Assembly: GCA_945861875.1 (NCBI GenBank)
Contig: CAMAWC010000024.1
Location: 1-45,801 of the forward strand
DNA: 45,801 nucleotides
Reading direction: 5' to 3'
From: Bordetella parapertussis
GTDB lineage: Bacteria; Pseudomonadota; Gammaproteobacteria; Burkholderiales; SG8-39
Shown: positions 42,875 to 45,801 of the stretch, in pieces
Position numbering within the stretch: position 1 is the first letter of the stretch
Layout: every line of letters starts with the position of its first letter
Program-made: the position numbers and the translations under genes
The notes under the pieces: model-generated
Seen by the model: the letters and a program-made list of their open reading frames with translations, nothing else
What the model was told of the DNA's origin: nothing
Database searches by the model: none

Positions 42875-43591
42875 ATGCAGTATGAACATAGCGGGTTTTC
42901 ATCGGTGCGAGGCGCACGGGCAATGCTGTGCGCGCTGGCCTTTGCCCTGGTTTTCGGCTCCGGACTGTGCGCTGCCGCAAGCCAGCTGGGTTTCACCGCC
43001 ACCGTCACGCCCGGACTCATTGCCAGCATGGTCGGGCGCTTTAGCGAGCAGGCGCGCCAGCGCCTTGCCGCCTGGGTCAATTTCGCCGTTCTGCAGCAGG
43101 CGAGCAAGGCCAAATCACCACAGCCCGCCTCCGAAAACGCGCAGTTACGATCGGTAAATGACTACATCAACACCGTACCCTGGTACGACGACCAGGTGCA
43201 CTGGGGGCAGGTCGATTACTGGGCAACGCCGGCCGAGACCATGGCCAGCCATGGCGGCGATTGCGAGGATTTCGCCATCGCCAAGTACTTTATGCTCAAG
43301 GAACTGGGCGTCCCGATCGAGCGCCTGCGCATCACCTACGTCAGGGCGGGCAAGGTCAACCAGCCGCACATGGTGCTCGCCTATTACGCCAGTCCGGGTG
43401 GTGAGCCGCTGATCCTTGACAACCTTGACGCCCGGGTGCTCCCGGCCTCCGCACGCGCCGACCTTGTCCCGGTCTACAGTTTCAACGACGACGATGTGGT
43501 GATGGTGAAGGGCAACTATAAGGGCAGTGCATCGACGATACGCGCCTGGCAGAGCGTGATCGGGCGCCTGGAACGCGAGGCAAGGCTGTGA
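42875..43591 (+). CDS. lapG: Periplasmic cysteine protease LapG
   Basis: A 238-residue bacterial transglutaminase-like cysteine protease with an N-terminal signal peptide (cleavage near CAAA, residue about 35). The catalytic triad is Cys130 (GGDCEDFAIAKY), His165 (QPHMVLAYY) and Asp182 (LILDNLD), preceded by the conserved VPWYDDQVHWGQVDYWATP. LapG cuts the N-terminal anchor of LapA-type surface adhesins, releasing biofilm cells. It needs calcium in known cases. lapD follows after 19 bases. No adhesin gene is inside the window. Confidence 0.95.
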   Translation: MQYEHSGFSSVRGARAMLCALAFALVFGSGLCAAASQLGFTATVTPGLIASMVGRFSEQARQRLAAWVNFAVLQQASKAKSPQPASENAQLRSVNDYINTVPWYDDQVHWGQVDYWATPAETMASHGGDCEDFAIAKYFMLKELGVPIERLRITYVRAGKVNQPHMVLAYYASPGGEPLILDNLDARVLPASARADLVPVYSFNDDDVVMVKGNYKGSASTIRAWQSVIGRLEREARL

Positions 43592-43610
43592 ACCTGATCA
43601 GGAGAAGCAA

Positions 43611-45575
43611 ATGAAACTGGGCTATTACCTGCTGTTGGCGGTCTCGGGGCTGTTCGCCGTATTGCTCGCCGGCGTCGGCTACATGTCGGTATCGGGCACG
43701 CGCGACTACCTGGAGCACCAACTGGGCGCACACGCCGAGGAAACGGCAACCTCCCTCGCGCTGGCCATCGGTTCGGCCGCCAATCCGGACGACACGGTGC
43801 TGCTTGCCACCATCGTCAACCCGGTGTTCGACCGCGGGCAATACGAGCGCATCCAGATCATCGGCATCAGCGGGGCCGTCCTTGTCAACCGCAAGCTGCA
43901 GCCGGCCGATCCGGACGTGCCCGAGTGGTTCCAGCGCCTCTTCCCGATCGAGTCTCCGGGCGGAGAGGCGCTCATCAGCGCCGGCTGGCGGCAGATCGGC
44001 CGGGTCACGGTGCTCAGCCGTCCGGCGCTCGCCTACGCCCACCTGTGGCAAAGCGGCATCGAAACGCTGGCCTGGCTGTTCGCGCTGTATCTGGTCGCGC
44101 TGGTGGCATTGCGCGCCATGCTGGTGCTGTTGCTGCGCACCTTGACGGCGATCGAGTCTGCGGCGCATGACATAGGCGAGCGCAAATTCCGCACCATCAC
44201 CATCAAACCCTGGGCGCGCGAATTCAAAAGCGTGGTCGCGGCATTCAACCAGCTGTCACGCAAAATCCGTCTGGTCATCGACGAAGAGATGGCGCGGGCG
44301 GAACAGTTTCGCCGCGAAGCGTTCACCGACGCCTTGACCGGGTTGCCCAACCGGCGCGGCCTTGACCTGCAAATTCAGCGGATTCTCGAACCGGGGGCGA
44401 TCGAAAAATTCGGTGTGTTCGCGATGATCGAAATTCACGGCCTCGCCGACTTCAACGAAAAAAACGGCTTCCAGAAAACCGATGAATTCCTGCGCCATTT
44501 TTCCGCGGTATTGTCCGCCGCCGGTGAGCCGCCTGATTTTGTCTGCGGACGCCTGAACGGCGCGACCTTTGCCGCCTTGCTCACCAGCACCGATGCGGCC
44601 TGGGCCGCGGCGACCCTGTCCGGTGTTTTTCACCAGTTGCAGGCGGCGCTGGAGCAGGCCGGTGCCGGGGGCAGCGCCATGGTGCAGGTGGGCGCGGTGC
44701 AATTTGACGATCTGGATCAGAGTTTCCACAGCCTTCTTGCCGCTGCCGACCTGGCGCTGGCGCGCGCCGGTCGCGACGGCCGCAGCGCCCTTGAGATCGT
44801 CCCGCTGACAGAAACCGATACCGACACCAGCGCGCGCGGCTCGGTCGAGTGGCGGCGCTTGATCGAGCAGGCGCTCGCGGCACGGCAGCTCACCCTGTTT
44901 GCCCAGACGGTGGTCAGCCTGCCGGCAAAACGCATGCTGCACACCGAGATCAATGTGCGCCTGCAGGAATCGGCCGGCCAGACGGTGCCGGCCCGGTTAT
45001 TCGTGCCGATGGCATTGCGGCATAAACTGGGGCCGCGACTGGACGCCGTGGTGCTCGATCTTGCGCTCGAGCACCTGACACGCGAGCAGGGCGGCGCCAG
45101 CGCTGCCGGCGTCATCGCCCTGAACATCTGCGGCGCATCGCTGTGTGACACGGCTTTCCTCGCCCATCTGGCTGCGCGCTTGTCGGCCGCGCCCGCTCTG
45201 GCGAAGCGACTGGTGTTCGAGACAACCGAGGCGGCCTTCCTCGAGAACGTCGAGGCGGTGCTGGTCTTTGCCGCGCGCGTGCGCGCACTCGGTGCGCAGT
45301 TTGCGCTGGATAACTTCATGGTCAGCGGCGAATCGCTGAAGCGCATGGAGAGCCTGTTGCCCCATTACCTCAAGCTGTCGGCCAGCCTGACCGTCGATTT
45401 ATTCAAAAGCGCAGAGGCGCGCTTTCTGGTCAGTTCGCTGGTGCGTATCGCGCAGTCGCTGGAGATTGCCGTTATTGCCCAGGGCATCGAGGAGGAACAG
45501 TCGATCGATGTGCTCACCCGCCTCGGCGTGTCGGGAGTACAAGGCTATGCGGTGGGCAGGCCCGAACCCTGGTGA
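43611..45575 (+). CDS. lapD: c-di-GMP receptor LapD with degenerate GGDEF and EAL domains
   Basis: A 654-residue inner-membrane protein: helix 1 (about residues 5-25), a LapD/MoxY-type periplasmic domain with Trp126 (ISAGWRQIG), which matches the residue that grips LapG in Pseudomonas, helix 2 (about 152-176), HAMP, GGDEF and EAL domains. The GGDEF site reads RLNGATF (residues 314-320) and the EAL motif is AQT (431-433), so neither synthesis nor hydrolysis is expected; the EAL domain should bind c-di-GMP and hold LapG when the ligand is present. AGGAG precedes the start. Confidence 0.95.
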   Translation: MKLGYYLLLAVSGLFAVLLAGVGYMSVSGTRDYLEHQLGAHAEETATSLALAIGSAANPDDTVLLATIVNPVFDRGQYERIQIIGISGAVLVNRKLQPADPDVPEWFQRLFPIESPGGEALISAGWRQIGRVTVLSRPALAYAHLWQSGIETLAWLFALYLVALVALRAMLVLLLRTLTAIESAAHDIGERKFRTITIKPWAREFKSVVAAFNQLSRKIRLVIDEEMARAEQFRREAFTDALTGLPNRRGLDLQIQRILEPGAIEKFGVFAMIEIHGLADFNEKNGFQKTDEFLRHFSAVLSAAGEPPDFVCGRLNGATFAALLTSTDAAWAAATLSGVFHQLQAALEQAGAGGSAMVQVGAVQFDDLDQSFHSLLAAADLALARAGRDGRSALEIVPLTETDTDTSARGSVEWRRLIEQALAARQLTLFAQTVVSLPAKRMLHTEINVRLQESAGQTVPARLFVPMALRHKLGPRLDAVVLDLALEHLTREQGGASAAGVIALNICGASLCDTAFLAHLAARLSAAPALAKRLVFETTEAAFLENVEAVLVFAARVRALGAQFALDNFMVSGESLKRMESLLPHYLKLSASLTVDLFKSAEARFLVSSLVRIAQSLEIAVIAQGIEEEQSIDVLTRLGVSGVQGYAVGRPEPW

Positions 45576-45587
45576 CAGGGAAATACC

Positions 45588-45653
45588 GTCGTTCCCGCGC
45601 AAGCGGGAACCCATTTTGACTTATTGACTCACTGCGTCCACGATTTACTTCAA
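45588..45653. repeat. Older half copy of the family 1 MITE
   Basis: CGTTCCCGCGCAAGCGGGAA, then ACCCATTTTGAC and CCACGATTTACTTCAAG is a diverged left half of the family 1 interior. It is interrupted by copy D. Confidence 0.6.
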
Positions 45654-45801
45654 GGGAAGCTCCGATTAAGTCCATAAATCGTCATTCCCGCGAAAGCGGG
45701 AATCCATTTTGACTCAATGAATCCACGCTTTAGGTCAAGGTGGATTCCCGCTCCCCGATTAAGGCATTCGAGGACAAGCTTCGCGGGAATGACGGACTTA
45801 A
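45654..45801. mobile_element. Family 1 MITE, copy D, cut by the window end
   Basis: Begins GGGAAGCTCCGATTAAGTCC and contains the full interior (CATTCCCGCGAAAGCGGGAA, CCACGCTTTAGGTCAAGG, CCCGATTAAGGCATTCGAGG). It is the reverse complement of copy B and ends at GGACTTAA, short of its right end by about 12 bases. Confidence 0.85.

Overview
The window looks like chromosomal DNA of a high-GC betaproteobacterium, close to Burkholderiales/Rhodocyclales in gene content. The evidence is the Bug-type tricarboxylate receptors, a complete ccmABCDEFGHI set, an Mla-type ABC system with a STAS-permease fusion, lapG-lapD, and divergent lexA and recA. No rRNA, tRNA, CRISPR array or phage block was seen. The species cannot be named from the sequence alone.

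Layout. (1) 1-2007 is the intI end of a chromosomal-type integron. It holds an intI gene broken by one in-frame stop, an attI-like site, a toxin-antitoxin cassette with a foldable attC and a frameshifted toxin, and the start of a second toxin cassette running off the left edge. (2) 2052-6014 holds a two-gene toxin-antitoxin-like pair downstream of lexA, an unusual SOS box inside the lexA promoter, recA-recX and a ferritin-like/VIT1 membrane protein. (3) 6213-15729 holds an AT-rich brnTA module, alaS, a ModA-like binding protein, a Lon-type AAA+ ATPase, a DAHP synthase behind what looks like a Tyr/Phe leader-peptide attenuator, an ArnT-like glycosyltransferase and a UbiA-family enzyme. (4) 15863-24304 holds a cyclic-nucleotide-binding protein, tctB-tctA with two Bug receptors, an adenosyltransferase, a 47-residue membrane protein, and a LysR regulator coupled to an amino acid permease. 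(5) 24317-26153 holds an SDR protein, a MITE and a higBA-like module. (6) 26440-30551 is a Gram-negative stressosome operon: globin-STAS RsbR, RsbS, an RsbT-RsbX fusion and a hybrid histidine kinase. (7) 31084-42729 is one long minus-strand run: mlaE-mlaF-mlaD-lipoprotein, then ccmA to ccmI, then a lipoprotein. (8) 42875-45575 is lapG-lapD, the c-di-GMP-controlled adhesin-release switch.

Dispersed palindromic repeats cut across the window. A MITE with ends near GGAAGCTCTGATTAAG occurs at 20771, 25082, 37746 and 45654, twice nested in older repeats, and two palindromic elements sit inside the ccm run. A separate family of GCTGGAAA/TTTCCAGC hairpins sits at three convergent gene junctions. Three toxin promoters and the lexA promoter share one design: a palindromic operator inside the core promoter and a start codon at or near the expected transcription start. 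The strongest candidates for undescribed biology are the DAHP synthase attenuator, the lexA promoter design, the fused stressosome, and the decaying integron with its toxin cassettes.
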